DNA of 64,000 nt from contig CANBWP010000015.1 in NCBI GenBank assembly GCA_947373185.1, positions 1 to 64,000 of the forward strand, written 5' to 3'. The notes under the pieces are model-generated. The model was not told where the DNA came from. It worked only from the letters and a program-made list of their open reading frames with translations, and searched no databases. This DNA comes from Comamonadaceae bacterium (GTDB taxonomy: Bacteria; Pseudomonadota; Gammaproteobacteria; Burkholderiales; Burkholderiaceae_C). This document shows positions 9,678 to 21,599 of this stretch, piece by piece. The position numbers were made by a program, and so were the translations under genes. The first letter of the stretch is position 1. The number at the start of each line of letters is the position of its first letter.

Positions 9678-11762
9678 TCAAGCTTTCAAAAACTCAGATT
9701 TTCCACCCAGCCAGCGGGCAATGTGCCGCTCAGCCAAGTCGGGGTATTTTGCCAACAACAATGGCGCCATGTGACGGGCCCATTCCAACAAGTGCTCGTC
9801 TGTGGCCAAGTCAGCAAAGCGAAGCAGTGCTGCGCCCGATTGTCGCGCACCCAAAAACTCGCCGGGACCACGAATTTCCAAATCTCGGCGAGCAATCTCA
9901 AAACCATCGTTGGTGTCGACCATGGCACGCAAACGCTCCCGTGCCGTTTCACTCAACCGGCCGCCATCGGGTGTGCCATACAGCAACACACAGGCTGATG
10001 CGGCAGCACCTCGACCCACGCGCCCGCGCAATTGGTGCAATTGACTCAGACCAAATCGTTCCGCATGTTCAATCACCATCAATGAGGCATTGGGCACATC
10101 CACACCCACCTCAATCACAGTCGTGCTGACCAACACGCCCATCGCGCCTTGGGTGAACTGCGCCATGACGTCCCGCTTTTCTTGAACTGACATGCGGGAG
10201 TGCAACAGCCCCACCGACACACCAGGCAACACGGCCGACAATTCTTCGTGCGTCGCGGTGGCGTTGGTCAGGTCTAAGGCCTCGCTCTCTTCAATCAAGG
10301 GGCACACCCAATAGACTTGCCGTCCTTCTGCCAACTGCGCGCCAATGCGTCCTATGACTTCCTCGCGTCGGCTGTCAGAAATCACTTTGGTCACTACCGG
10401 TGTTCGGCCAGGCGGCAGCTCATCAATCACCGAGACTTCTAAATCCGCGTAGTAACTCATTGCCAAAGTGCGCGGAATGGGGGTGGCCGTCATCATCAAC
10501 AAATGCGGCTCCATGTCAGCATCTTGCATCTTGTCGCGCAAAGCCAAGCGCTGCGCCACCCCAAAGCGATGCTGCTCATCAATGATGGCCAAGGCCAATT
10601 TTTTGAACTTCACTTGCTCCTGAATGACGGCATGCGTGCCCACCACCAGCGCGGCTTCACCTGATTCAATCAAGGCCAGCATGTCGGTGCGTTCTTTTTT
10701 CTTTTGACTGCCCGTCAACCACGCCACACGGACACCCAAAGGCGCCAACCAAGCCACCAGTTTGGCAAAGTGTTGTTGCGCCAAAATTTCGGTGGGCGCC
10801 ATCAGCGCGCATTGCCAACCGGCATCGATGGCCAGCATGGCCGCCAACGCCGCCACCACTGTTTTGCCCGCACCCACATCGCCTTGAAGCAGGCGGTGCA
10901 TAGGCACTGGGCGCGCCAAGTCTTGGGCAATTTCAAGACCCACCCTTTGTTGGGCAGCGGTCAATTGAAACGGCAAGGCGTCTCGCAATTGGTCATGCCA
11001 CGCGCCCTGGCGATGTTGCAGGGCTGGCGCACGCAAACTGTTGCGCTCAAGTTTGGCCATGTGCTGTGAGAGTTGCTGCGCCAAGAGTTCTTCGGCTTTC
11101 AATCTTTGCCAGGCCGGGTGCGAGCGATCTTCCAAAGCGGCAATTGAGACATCGGGCGCAGGGTGGTGCAAATACGTCAGGGCTTGCCGCAGGCTTTGGA
11201 TTTGTTGCCCTTTGGGCGCAGCAGGCCAGGCCAGTGCGGGGGGCAACGACTCACTCAAATCGGCACGTGCCAATGCGCCGGCAACGGCACGCCTCAAATA
11301 GGCTTGCGGCAACCCCGCCGAAGTCGGATAAACGGGCGTCAACACTGCGGGCAAAACACCAGTGGCAGCCTTGAAGGACGGATGCATCATGGTGAGCCCC
11401 AAGAAACCGCCCCGAATCTCCCCCCGCGCCCGAATGACCTGGCCCACAGCCAAAGCTTTTTGCTGGGCCGGATAAAAACTGAAGAAACGCAGCACGCAGG
11501 TGTCGGTGCCGTCGTCTACCGTCACCAGCAATTGGCGCCGCGGTCGCAATTGCACCTCAGAGGACTGCACCGTGGCCTCAATTTGTATGGCATCTCCCTC
11601 ACGGGCATCTCGCAGCTTGACGATGTGCGTTTCGTCCTCGTAACGCAAAGGAATGTGCAAGGCCAAATCAATGTCACGCACCAAACCCATCTTGCGCATG
11701 GCTTTTTGCGGCGCAGACAGGGGCTTAGAAGGCGTCGATGAAGAAGGCGATGAGGCGGGCAT
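9678..11762 (-). CDS. recG: ATP-dependent DNA helicase RecG
   Basis: RecG remodels stalled forks and Holliday junctions. The 694-residue product is close to the usual 690 residues. It shows an N-terminal OB-fold wedge domain, Walker A GDVGAGKT, the DEQH box (IIDEQHRFG), the motif TATPIPRT, and the C-terminal helicase motifs RVGRG and GPGEFLG. The start region is low-complexity (Ser/Pro-rich) with only a weak ribosome binding site, so the exact start is less sure. It probably forms an operon with oxyR and ubiA downstream. Confidence 0.96.
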   Translation of the reverse strand: MPASSPSSSTPSKPLSAPQKAMRKMGLVRDIDLALHIPLRYEDETHIVKLRDAREGDAIQIEATVQSSEVQLRPRRQLLVTVDDGTDTCVLRFFSFYPAQQKALAVGQVIRARGEIRGGFLGLTMMHPSFKAATGVLPAVLTPVYPTSAGLPQAYLRRAVAGALARADLSESLPPALAWPAAPKGQQIQSLRQALTYLHHPAPDVSIAALEDRSHPAWQRLKAEELLAQQLSQHMAKLERNSLRAPALQHRQGAWHDQLRDALPFQLTAAQQRVGLEIAQDLARPVPMHRLLQGDVGAGKTVVAALAAMLAIDAGWQCALMAPTEILAQQHFAKLVAWLAPLGVRVAWLTGSQKKKERTDMLALIESGEAALVVGTHAVIQEQVKFKKLALAIIDEQHRFGVAQRLALRDKMQDADMEPHLLMMTATPIPRTLAMSYYADLEVSVIDELPPGRTPVVTKVISDSRREEVIGRIGAQLAEGRQVYWVCPLIEESEALDLTNATATHEELSAVLPGVSVGLLHSRMSVQEKRDVMAQFTQGAMGVLVSTTVIEVGVDVPNASLMVIEHAERFGLSQLHQLRGRVGRGAAASACVLLYGTPDGGRLSETARERLRAMVDTNDGFEIARRDLEIRGPGEFLGARQSGAALLRFADLATDEHLLEWARHMAPLLLAKYPDLAERHIARWLGGKSEFLKA

Positions 11763-11832
11763 GCCGCCATTGTGCCGTGCTTGTGACGGCGTTCAGCTCA
11801 AGCGAAGCTTCAGGCCAGCTTCAGGCGACAGC

Positions 11833-12246
11833 TTAAGGCAAATGCGCTGCGGCTTTGGCCAGGACAAAGGCAGATACGACCGTCCGAATGGTTTTGCGTT
11901 CCTCTTGGGCCAGCGATAAATAGCGGTCGACCATCTCACGGTCCGCCAAACTCATTTCAATGGGACCCGCATTCATCTCAAACACATAGGTTTTGCCGGG
12001 TGCTCGGCCGAAACGAAGTTCGTCGGGACTCACTTGCAGCCAATCTGCCAGAACGCGGAGTTTGTCTTGCGTGGGCATGACTTTGCCCAGCAACCAATTG
12101 CGGGCGGTATGGGGCGTGATGCTGCGGCCGTGGTAGCGCAGGTTGAAAGCATTGGCCACCATGGTCGGGGAGGCTCGCACACCTGCACTCTCCAACGCGC
12201 TGCGCAAGCGATCAGCGAATTGTTGGGACTCGGATACTTTTGGCAT
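11833..12246 (-). CDS. Small helix-turn-helix transcriptional regulator
   Basis: A 137-residue soluble protein with an XRE/Cro-like HTH in its N-terminal half (about residues 5-75: FADRLRSALESAGVRASPTM through TPHTARNWLLGK and KLRVLADWLQVSPDEL). The C-terminal part is helical (SLADREMVDRYLSLAQEERK). The layout resembles phage-type repressors without a protease domain. It stands alone between recG (same strand, about 70 bases downstream) and the divergent queA. A 10-base perfect palindrome lies 6 bases upstream of its start and may be its own operator. The target genes are unknown. Confidence 0.7.
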   Translation of the reverse strand: MPKVSESQQFADRLRSALESAGVRASPTMVANAFNLRYHGRSITPHTARNWLLGKVMPTQDKLRVLADWLQVSPDELRFGRAPGKTYVFEMNAGPIEMSLADREMVDRYLSLAQEERKTIRTVVSAFVLAKAAAHLP

Positions 12247-12252
12247 GACCGT

Positions 12253-12262
12253 ACAGTACTGT
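12253..12262. promoter_or_regulatory. Palindrome in front of the HTH regulator gene (possible operator)
   Basis: ACAGTACTGT is a perfect 10-base palindrome just upstream of the regulator start codon, covering the place where a ribosome binding site would be. Autoregulation by the adjacent HTH protein is an inference from position only. Confidence 0.35.
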
Positions 12263-12404
12263 CTCGGATTTGCCTGAAAGTGAATAGTGATAATTAGTTT
12301 CTGAAGTGTTGCTTACATCTTGGGGCATTCAGACCCAATTGCAAGTGATTGTGAAAACTCATCCATTTGCGACTCATGGGACAATAAGACCTTTAACTTG
12401 GAAC

Positions 12405-12420
12405 GGGCCTTGTTCGGCCC
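12405..12420 (+). other. Short hairpin just before the queA start
   Basis: GGGCC (12405-12409) and GGCCC (12416-12420) flank a 6-base loop and end 8 bases before the chosen queA ATG. No clear Shine-Dalgarno element is present beside it. The hairpin could limit initiation, or it could mean that translation starts elsewhere. Confidence 0.3.
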
Positions 12421-12428
12421 TCAAGCAC

Positions 12429-13538
12429 ATGACCCCTTGCGACGCCGACCTCAAAGCCTCCCGCCCATTCAGTTTGAGCGACTTTGACTTTCACCTTCCC
12501 CCCGAACTCATTGCCCAACACCCTGCCAAGGAACGGAGCAGTTCCAAGCTGCTAGATGGCAGCACCAACCCGGCACAAGATCGAATCTTCCATTCACTGC
12601 CTACGCTGATGCAACCAGGCGATCTGCTGGTCTTCAATGACACACAGGTGGTCAAAGCACGCATCTTTGGCGAAAAATCGACCGGTGGCAAAGTCGAACT
12701 TCTGATCGAGCGGGTGTTGCCTGGCCACCGCGTGGTGGCGCACATGAAAGTCAGCAAGAAGCCACTCATTGGCGCGACCTTGCACATGGGCATCGACGCC
12801 CCGCCTGGTGCGACGGGCTTTGAGGCCACCTTGGTAGGGCGTTGGCCTGACGACATGGGGGCCTTGTTTTGTTTTGAATTGAGCGATGAGCCCCACGCCC
12901 TGATGGCCCAGTATGGCCACGTGCCCTTGCCGCCCTACATTGAACGACACTACGACGGCAGCGCCAGCGAAGCAGAGATTGCCGAGGATGAGGCGCGCTA
13001 CCAAACAGTGTTTGCTCGCCACCCTGGCGCCGTCGCGGCGCCTACGGCCGCATTGCATTTTGACGACGCCCTTTTGCAACAATTGAAAGACATGGGGGTG
13101 AGCACGGCCAGTGTCACTTTGCATGTGGGTGCGGGCACTTTCCAGCCTGTCAAAACAGAAAACATTGCAGAGCACACCATGCACAGCGAGTGGTACAACG
13201 TGCCCGAGTCAACACAAGAGGCCTTGCGTGCCTGCAAAGCGCGCGGCGGCAAAGTTTGGGCCGTCGGCACCACCTCTGTCCGAACCTTAGAATCTTGGGC
13301 CCAAACAGGACAAGCTCAAGGCGACACTCAAATTTTCATCACCCCCGGCTTTGAATTCAAATGGGTGGATTGCCTGCTCACCAACTTTCATTTGCCCAAA
13401 AGTACCCTGATGATGTTGGTCAGCGCCTTGGCGGGCTACGACCATGTGATGGCTTTGTACGCACATGCCATTGCCCAGCGCTATCGATTTTTCAGCTATG
13501 GCGACGCCATGCTCTTGAAGCGTTCGACTTCCCTTTAA
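12429..13538 (+). CDS. queA: S-adenosylmethionine:tRNA ribosyltransferase-isomerase
   Basis: QueA transfers and isomerises the ribose of SAM onto 7-aminomethyl-7-deazaguanine in tRNA, giving epoxyqueuosine. The frame is open back to 12306, but the family begins near [20 protein letters not shown], so the ATG at 12429 (369 residues) is preferred over the 410-residue reading. The conserved [20 protein letters not shown] and [10 protein letters not shown] segments are present. It lies 21 bases upstream of tgt, the enzyme acting just before it in queuosine synthesis. Confidence 0.93.
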   Translation: MTPCDADLKASRPFSLSDFDFHLPPELIAQHPAKERSSSKLLDGSTNPAQDRIFHSLPTLMQPGDLLVFNDTQVVKARIFGEKSTGGKVELLIERVLPGHRVVAHMKVSKKPLIGATLHMGIDAPPGATGFEATLVGRWPDDMGALFCFELSDEPHALMAQYGHVPLPPYIERHYDGSASEAEIAEDEARYQTVFARHPGAVAAPTAALHFDDALLQQLKDMGVSTASVTLHVGAGTFQPVKTENIAEHTMHSEWYNVPESTQEALRACKARGGKVWAVGTTSVRTLESWAQTGQAQGDTQIFITPGFEFKWVDCLLTNFHLPKSTLMMLVSALAGYDHVMALYAHAIAQRYRFFSYGDAMLLKRSTSL

Positions 13539-13556
13539 CCCCATTGCATAGAATGA

Positions 13557-15982
<2,426 letters not shown>

Positions 15983-16008
15983 TCAGGTGCAATGCCAGCA
16001 GAACTGGC

Positions 16009-16611
16009 TCAGTGATTTGATTTGGCGGCAGCGTTTTTTGGTGCGCGCGGCGAACGTGGTTTTTGGGCGGGCGCTTTGGGTTTTCTCGGCGCCTTGGCGG
16101 TAGGGGCGGGATCCTTCATGGCGTTGGCGGCCACATCTTTGACTGCCGCTGCCGCAATGTTTTGAAATTGCTGTGTGAGCGAACCCCACCACTGCATGGG
16201 ATCGACGGCTGGGCCTTCTGTCTTTTCATCTGATGCCTTTGGGGCCGCAGCTTGTTCCTTGTGAGGCGTCGGATTCAAATCTGGCATCTTGGCAGTGAAG
16301 GCCTTGGCCAAATCTTGCATGTTGACATTCATGCCCTTCAAAGTGGAAAGCGTCATCTTCTGAACTTCCAAAGCTTGAATGGTGGCCTTCAAAGCGTTGG
16401 TGTTTTGCTCCAACCAAAACTGCACGGTTTTGAGTTCTTGGATGCGCTTGTCCAGCTCTTCGATGTTCAAGGTCGGCGCCACCCAGCTGGCCATGTTGGG
16501 CATGCCTTGCGGCGCACCGGGTGCGCCTGGATGGGCGGCCTGCCCCAAGTTTTGTAGAAAATCAAAACCTGGAACGAATTTTCCGAAACCGAATGCAGAG
16601 GGGTCGCTCAT
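16009..16611 (-). CDS. phaM: PhaM-type polyhydroxyalkanoate granule protein
   Basis: The 200-residue protein begins MSDPSAFGFGKFVPGFDFLQ, has a helical middle (NIEELDKRIQELKTVQFWLE) and ends in a Lys/Ala/Pro-rich tail resembling the PAKP repeats of PhaM. In Ralstonia PhaM activates PHA synthase PhaC1 and ties PHB granules to the nucleoid through its basic tail. Its presence suggests the host stores polyhydroxyalkanoate. It lies 26 bases downstream of the FIST gene start region and is divergent from the GST gene. Confidence 0.85.
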   Translation of the reverse strand: MSDPSAFGFGKFVPGFDFLQNLGQAAHPGAPGAPQGMPNMASWVAPTLNIEELDKRIQELKTVQFWLEQNTNALKATIQALEVQKMTLSTLKGMNVNMQDLAKAFTAKMPDLNPTPHKEQAAAPKASDEKTEGPAVDPMQWWGSLTQQFQNIAAAAVKDVAANAMKDPAPTAKAPRKPKAPAQKPRSPRAPKNAAAKSNH

Positions 16612-16728
16612 GAAGGCTCCTACAAATGTGCGTCTGCTAGAAGCTTAACGCATCTCCAAAGTGCGTCAACTCAGAAAGCGTCAGGGGTTTATCTCGGATA
16701 AGCTTGGCGCCTTGCAAAGGAGACTCTG

Positions 16729-17379
16729 ATGTTGACACTCTGCGGCTTTGGCGCCAGCAACTATTACAACAAAGTGAAATTGGTCTTGCTCGAAAAAGGC
16801 ATCCCATTCAATGAAGAACTGAAGTGGGTTGGCCAAGCGGACACTGAGGCCAGTCCGATGGGCAAAATCCCTTATTTAAAGACGGAAGAGGGGCACTTGT
16901 GCGAGTCTAGCGTCATGGTGGAATACCTCGAGCAGGCATACAAGGCGCATCCCCTGATACCCTTAGAACCCTTCGCAGCAGCCAAGGTCAGAGAGCTTCA
17001 TCTTTTCCTCGATTTGCACTTGGAATTGGTTGCGCGCAATTTGTACCCTGAAGCTTTTTTTGGCGGCAAAGTGAGTGAGGCGCTCAAAGATAAAGTGGGT
17101 GAACAACTTCAAAAAAACATCGCTGCATTTTCTCAACTTGTTAAATTTGCACCCTACATAGGAGGCACCGATTTCACACTGGCAGATTGTGTGGCAGCGG
17201 TACATTTGCCGCTGATCACCGCGGTGAGCAAAACCATTTATGGGCGTGATTTTTTGGCGGACTTGCCCATCAAAGCCTACATGACGATGTGGTCGGAGCG
17301 GGCCAGCATGCAACGCGTGCAGGCTGATCGCAAAGCCAACAATGCCTTGTTTTTAACCCGCATGCAAAGCAAGCCTTAA
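16729..17379 (+). CDS. Glutathione S-transferase family protein
   Basis: The 216-residue product has an N-terminal thioredoxin-like domain (MLTLCGFGASNYYNKVKLVL, the conserved MGKIPYLKTEEGHLCESSVM with the cis-Pro and the Glu-Ser glutathione contact) and an all-helical C-terminal domain (FTLADCVAAVHLPLI). It is a typical soluble bacterial GST, but the substrate cannot be read from sequence. It stands alone between two minus-strand genes. Confidence 0.88.
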   Translation: MLTLCGFGASNYYNKVKLVLLEKGIPFNEELKWVGQADTEASPMGKIPYLKTEEGHLCESSVMVEYLEQAYKAHPLIPLEPFAAAKVRELHLFLDLHLELVARNLYPEAFFGGKVSEALKDKVGEQLQKNIAAFSQLVKFAPYIGGTDFTLADCVAAVHLPLITAVSKTIYGRDFLADLPIKAYMTMWSERASMQRVQADRKANNALFLTRMQSKP

Positions 17380-17400
17380 ACAGGCTCGGCCAGCACGCTG

Positions 17401-18219
17401 TTAAAAATGGGGCGCGCGTCGTTCGCGCAAACTGGCCACACCCTCTTTGACATCGGGTCCGGCAAAGCCCATGAACTCAAGCGCCAGTGAGGCGTCGAAA
17501 GTGGGCCCTGCTTGGCGCAACCAATTGTTCAAGGCATATTTGGTCCAGCGAATCGCGGTTTGACTGCCCGTTGCCAATCGATCGGCAACGTCATAGGCTT
17601 TGGCCAGCAACTCGTCTTCTTCGACCGCCAATGACACCAAGCCCATGCGTTCGGCTTCCTCACCACTGACAGGCTCACACAACAGCAAGTAATACTTGGC
17701 CTTGGCCATGCCACACAGCAAAGGCCAAATGATGGCGGCGTGGTCGCCAGCGGCCACGCCCAAACGGGTATGGCCATCGACAATTTTGGCCGTCTTGGAA
17801 ACGATGGAAATGTCGGCCAACAAACCAGCCACCAAGCCTGCGCCCACCGCAGGGCCATGCATGGCGCTGACGATGGGTTTGTCGCAATTGATGACGTTGT
17901 AAACCAAATCGCGGGCTTCTTTCCAAACTTGGGTGCGCACTTCAAAATGGTTGGCCATGTCTTCCACCAAAGCGAAATCGCCACCGCCCGAAAAACCCAG
18001 ACCTTCTCCGCGCAACACGGCCGCGCGCACGGTGTCATCGCGCGAGACGTCGCGCCAAATTTCTGCCAATTCCCAATGCGCGTTGTGCCCCGCCGTTGGC
18101 AACTTGCCATTGCCACCCGGGCCATCGGCACGCATTTGAATGTCTAAAACAGTTTGATTGGCACCGCGGCGCGTGATGCGAAGCGATTTGTATTGGCTGT
18201 AGTCAACAGGCTGTGACAT
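17401..18219 (-). CDS. Enoyl-CoA hydratase/isomerase family protein
   Basis: A crotonase-fold enzyme of 272 residues. The oxyanion-hole segments are visible ([20 protein letters not shown] and [20 protein letters not shown]). The frame is open to 18306, but the ATG at 18219 ([15 protein letters not shown]) has a strong GAGGAG site 6 bases upstream and is preferred. The family includes fatty-acid and aromatic-acid degradation enzymes; which CoA ester is used here is unknown. Confidence 0.88.
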   Translation of the reverse strand: MSQPVDYSQYKSLRITRRGANQTVLDIQMRADGPGGNGKLPTAGHNAHWELAEIWRDVSRDDTVRAAVLRGEGLGFSGGGDFALVEDMANHFEVRTQVWKEARDLVYNVINCDKPIVSAMHGPAVGAGLVAGLLADISIVSKTAKIVDGHTRLGVAAGDHAAIIWPLLCGMAKAKYYLLLCEPVSGEEAERMGLVSLAVEEDELLAKAYDVADRLATGSQTAIRWTKYALNNWLRQAGPTFDASLALEFMGFAGPDVKEGVASLRERRAPHF

Positions 18220-18372
18220 GAAATTCTCCTCAATGAAGTCTGGCCTCATTGTCGCTGAAACAAGCGGTTTCATCTCTTCTTGCTTGATGTACATCAACAA
18301 ACTCATGTGGCAACAAACCTACGATGAAGCAACAGTCACTGAAGTGACTGACGATCGCACAAGGAGCAGTCC

Positions 18373-18756
18373 ATGAAAAACGAACTTCAAACAGAGTCGC
18401 TGCGGCAACTTCTGCTGGCGCAAAAGGTGCAATTGATCGACCGCTTGAAACAAGCCAGCGGTGGTGCGGACAGTCGCGCAGAAGGCGCGGCGCAATTTGC
18501 CCCTGCCGAACAATCCCATGCGCAAAACATGACCGAGCGCGACGCCGCTTTTGCCATGCAAGAGCACGAGATAGAAGCGTTGGAATCACTTGAAATGGCT
18601 TTGCAAAAAATAGCGCGCGGCGAATACGGGCTTTGCCAGGCCTGCGGCACCGAAATCCCCATCACACGCTTGCTGGCATTCCCCGCGGCCTTGAGATGCA
18701 TTGCATGCCAAACCAATGCCGAGCAAACATCGGGGCCGGGCGCTTCTTTGCGTTGA
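18373..18756 (+). CDS. DksA/TraR-type C4 zinc-finger protein
   Basis: The 127-residue protein has a helical N-terminal half and a C4 zinc finger with Cys88, Cys91, Cys109 and Cys112 (CQAC...CIAC). It is shorter than canonical DksA (about 150 residues) and lacks the DxxDxA tip of the classical coiled coil, so it is better seen as a TraR/YbiI-like paralog than as DksA itself. Such proteins bind the RNA polymerase secondary channel or remain uncharacterised. It lies 49 bases upstream of the eRF1-like gene and may share its transcript. Confidence 0.85.
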   Translation: MKNELQTESLRQLLLAQKVQLIDRLKQASGGADSRAEGAAQFAPAEQSHAQNMTERDAAFAMQEHEIEALESLEMALQKIARGEYGLCQACGTEIPITRLLAFPAALRCIACQTNAEQTSGPGASLR

Positions 18757-18805
18757 CATTTCAAATTGGCAGAAGCACTTTTCTCACTTATTTTCAGGAA
18801 CATTG

Positions 18806-19180
18806 ATGTCAACATTTCACGCCGTTGTTTGGTTGGATCACCAAACATCCCACATCGCTTTTTTTGACCGCGACCAGGCTCAAACGCAGCGCATTCATTC
18901 CAAGTCACAACACAAACACCAAGGCAAGTCGACTGACATGAACAGCTACTTTGCTGACATTGCAAAGAGCTTAAAGGATTGTCACGAAGTGTTGCTGACG
19001 GGTCCTGGTTTAACGCGTCAACACTTCAGCGACTGGTACGCCAAGCATGCCCCAGGTTTGAGCAAGTCCATTGTTGAGTGCATTCCGAGCGACCACCCTA
19101 CTGACGCTCAACTGGTGGCCATGGCGCGTCAATACTTCAAAAAGTTTGATGCCATGGCAGCTGATCCCACGCAAATTTAA
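18806..19180 (+). CDS. eRF1-domain-3-like 'translational machinery' protein
   Basis: The 124-residue product starts MSTFHAVVWLDHQTSHIAFF and contains EVLLTGPGLTRQHFSDWYAK and the DHPTDAQLVAMARQYFKKFD end. I recall this pattern from small betaproteobacterial proteins annotated as a translational machinery protein, related to the third domain of eRF1/Pelota. An upstream ATG at 18701 lies inside the dksA-like gene; the ATG at 18806 with AGGAA upstream fits the family start. Function is not established. Its stop overlaps the convergent FAH-family gene by 4 bases. Confidence 0.7.
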   Translation: MSTFHAVVWLDHQTSHIAFFDRDQAQTQRIHSKSQHKHQGKSTDMNSYFADIAKSLKDCHEVLLTGPGLTRQHFSDWYAKHAPGLSKSIVECIPSDHPTDAQLVAMARQYFKKFDAMAADPTQI

Positions 19181-20187
19181 GCTGCCTGTGGGGCAATTTG
19201 TTGGTCAATGGCGCCAAACACGCTTTGGCCATCTTTGCCCTTCATTTCAATTCGAATGGTGTCGCCAAATTTCATGAAATCGGTGCTGGGCTGGCCGTCC
19301 AAAATGGTTTCGATGGCACGCTTTTCTGCAATGCAACTGTAGCCTTTGGTCCACTCAGGCTTGCCCTTGACTTCCACGCTTTTGTTGCTGACGGTGCCGC
19401 TGCCCACAATGGCGCCAGCGCGTACGTTACGTGTTTTGGCCATGTGCGCAATCAACTGACCAAAGTGGAAGGTCATCTCGGGACCCGCTTCGCACAGGCC
19501 CACTTTGCGGCCATTCCAAGTAGACTGCAAAGTCAAGTGAACGCGGCCTTGGTCCCAAGCATCGCCTAATTCGTCCAAAGTCACCGCCACCGGACTGAAG
19601 GCTGTGGCAGGTTTGCTTTGGAAAAAGCCAAAGCCCTTGGCCAGTTCGTTGGGAATCAAATTGCGCAAACTCACATCGTTGGCAATCATGACCAAGCGAA
19701 TGCCCTCCAAGGCATTTTCAGGCGAGACGCCCATGGGCACATCGCCCGTGACAACAGCCACTTCGGCTTCAAAATCAATGCCCAAAGATTCATCGGGACA
19801 CACCACGTCATCACAGGGGCCCATGAAGTCATCGCTGCCGCCCTGGTACATGAGCGGGTCGGTGTAGAAACTTTCGGGCACTTGCGAATTGCGCGCTGCG
19901 CGCACCAACTCGACGTGGTTCAAATAGGCAGAGCCATCGGCCCATTGGTAGGCGCGCGGCAAAGGCGCCATGCATTGCTTGGGATCAAATGGGAAAGAAT
20001 GTCGCGTTTTGCCACTGTTCAAACTTTGGTAAAGGTCCTCCAATTGCGGTGCCAGAAAGTTCCAATCGTCCAGAACCTGCTGCATGCGCTGTGCAATGCC
20101 AGTTGCATAATGCGCTGTGCTGAGGTCGCGAGAGACCACCACCAGTTGGCCATCGCGTGATCCGTCTTTGTAGGTTGCTAATTTCAT
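19177..20187 (-). CDS. Fumarylacetoacetate hydrolase family protein
   Basis: The 336-residue product starts MKLATYKDGSRDGQLVVVSR. It has the FAH fold with metal-binding acidic residues in GIDFEAEVAVVTGDVP and the IVGSGTVSNKSVEVKG region. FAH-family enzymes cleave acyl-pyruvate or fumarylacetoacetate C-C bonds in aromatic degradation; length and the N-terminal domain suggest a fumarylacetoacetase-like member rather than a short fumarylpyruvate hydrolase. The longer frame to 20298 has no family support. Confidence 0.87.
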   Translation of the reverse strand: MKLATYKDGSRDGQLVVVSRDLSTAHYATGIAQRMQQVLDDWNFLAPQLEDLYQSLNSGKTRHSFPFDPKQCMAPLPRAYQWADGSAYLNHVELVRAARNSQVPESFYTDPLMYQGGSDDFMGPCDDVVCPDESLGIDFEAEVAVVTGDVPMGVSPENALEGIRLVMIANDVSLRNLIPNELAKGFGFFQSKPATAFSPVAVTLDELGDAWDQGRVHLTLQSTWNGRKVGLCEAGPEMTFHFGQLIAHMAKTRNVRAGAIVGSGTVSNKSVEVKGKPEWTKGYSCIAEKRAIETILDGQPSTDFMKFGDTIRIEMKGKDGQSVFGAIDQQIAPQAA

Positions 20188-20348
20188 GTCAAGCTCTTCG
20201 TCAATTGCAATTGATTCTCTGTGAAGGTTCAGTTTAACCAATCTGCTTCGCTCTAGAATTTCGCTTGGCCTATTCCGTTCAAAAATTGTTCTGTTCACTC
20301 AAACCAAACGAAACTGCAACCGCAACATCCAAGCACTGAACGTTTGCC

Positions 20349-21515
20349 ATGCGCACCCACCCCATGACCCCGCCCAACCGCACCCAATTTTGGGCATTGG
20401 CTTTGCTGGTGTTGGCGGTGCATGGGCTCTTGCTGCTGACTGCTGGCGACAGTCTTTGGCGCTTTCCACCGGCATCCCAGAAATTGGGGCCCCTCCAAAC
20501 ACGCGTCATTGCCATTGAACCCCTTGCTGTTGCGCCAAAATTAAGCTCTGCGCTCCCCCAACCTGTCCGCAAACCCAGACCTGCACCCTTCCAGCGGCCC
20601 AATGATGCCGGGCACGCCACACAGCCAGGCTTGTCAGCGGTGGCCACACCGAATTTGCCAGAACCGGCGATGGGCACCGTGCCCACGGATGCCTACACAG
20701 AGGCCCATACAGAGGCACCCACACATTCGCCAACGCCTGCGTCACCCGATGTCGTCAGCACTGCGGCGAACAACGCCGAAGGTGTCGACACAACAGCGCC
20801 AAGGCCTGCCACGCCCATCGACGCGCAAGACACCGCCTTGAACGTCAAAGTGGGCAATTTTCCAGACAACATTCAGCTCAACTACAAGCTCACAGGACAA
20901 GAGAGAGGTTTGGCCTATTACGCAAATGGGTCGCTCAAATGGCAGGTCAAACCTGGCAGCCAATTGCCCAAAGCCTACGAGGCAGAATTGCGCGTCAAAG
21001 CATTTCTGATTGGCAGCCGCATTTGGCGCAGTGTGGGCGTGCTCACAGAGTCCGGCTTGGCGCCCCAACGCTACTCAGACAGTTGGCGCGGCGAGCGCGC
21101 CGCCCACTTTGATGCGGACTCGCACAAAATCAGCTTCAGCAGTAACGCCCCGAGTGCGCAGTTGGAAACGGGCGCACAAGACCAAGTGAGCTTGTTCGTC
21201 CAGATGGCAGCAGCCGTCAGCAGTCAGAATTTCAAGCCTGGGGCCGCGTTGAATGTGCAAACTGCCACCACCCGAGATGCCGTCAATTGGCGACTTACCT
21301 ACAAGGCCGATGAAAGCTTGGACATCAAGGGTGAGCGTGTCGAAACACAACGCTGGGTGTGTTTGCCCCGCGGCAAGTTCGACAGCCAGATTGAAATGTG
21401 GCTCTCCAAATTGCACGGCGGCATGCCAGTTCGCATCAAAATCAGCCAAGTCAGTGGCAACTTCATCGACATGGAAATGAGCAGTTCAGAGGCGCTGCCG
21501 GCCTTGGCCGACTGA
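20349..21515 (+). CDS. DUF3108 domain-containing envelope protein
   Basis: The 388-residue protein has one N-terminal membrane segment (FWALALLVLAVHGLLLLTAG) followed by a Pro/Ala/Thr-rich linker to about residue 165. The C-terminal DUF3108 domain (from PDNIQLNYKLTGQERGLAYY through TQRWVCLPRGKFDSQIEMWL) would be periplasmic. DUF3108 proteins are common in betaproteobacteria and often sit beside purN/purU-type genes; their role is unknown. The start could also be the Met at residue 6. Confidence 0.8.
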   Translation: MRTHPMTPPNRTQFWALALLVLAVHGLLLLTAGDSLWRFPPASQKLGPLQTRVIAIEPLAVAPKLSSALPQPVRKPRPAPFQRPNDAGHATQPGLSAVATPNLPEPAMGTVPTDAYTEAHTEAPTHSPTPASPDVVSTAANNAEGVDTTAPRPATPIDAQDTALNVKVGNFPDNIQLNYKLTGQERGLAYYANGSLKWQVKPGSQLPKAYEAELRVKAFLIGSRIWRSVGVLTESGLAPQRYSDSWRGERAAHFDADSHKISFSSNAPSAQLETGAQDQVSLFVQMAAAVSSQNFKPGAALNVQTATTRDAVNWRLTYKADESLDIKGERVETQRWVCLPRGKFDSQIEMWLSKLHGGMPVRIKISQVSGNFIDMEMSSSEALPALAD

Positions 21516-21599
21516 TCTGAAATTTCGAGCCACCTGGGGTCTTGAAATTATTTGCGACAGCCCTATCTAAATGACACAGACTTAAGTCAGAATGTCATC

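Noticed and set aside
8964-9998. 344-codon open frame antisense to oxyR and recG
   Set aside because: Spans two well-supported genes on the other strand; product is low-complexity and unlike any protein.
12306-12428. N-terminal extension of queA to 410 residues
   Set aside because: The extra residues have no counterpart in QueA, and lie in the presumed promoter region.
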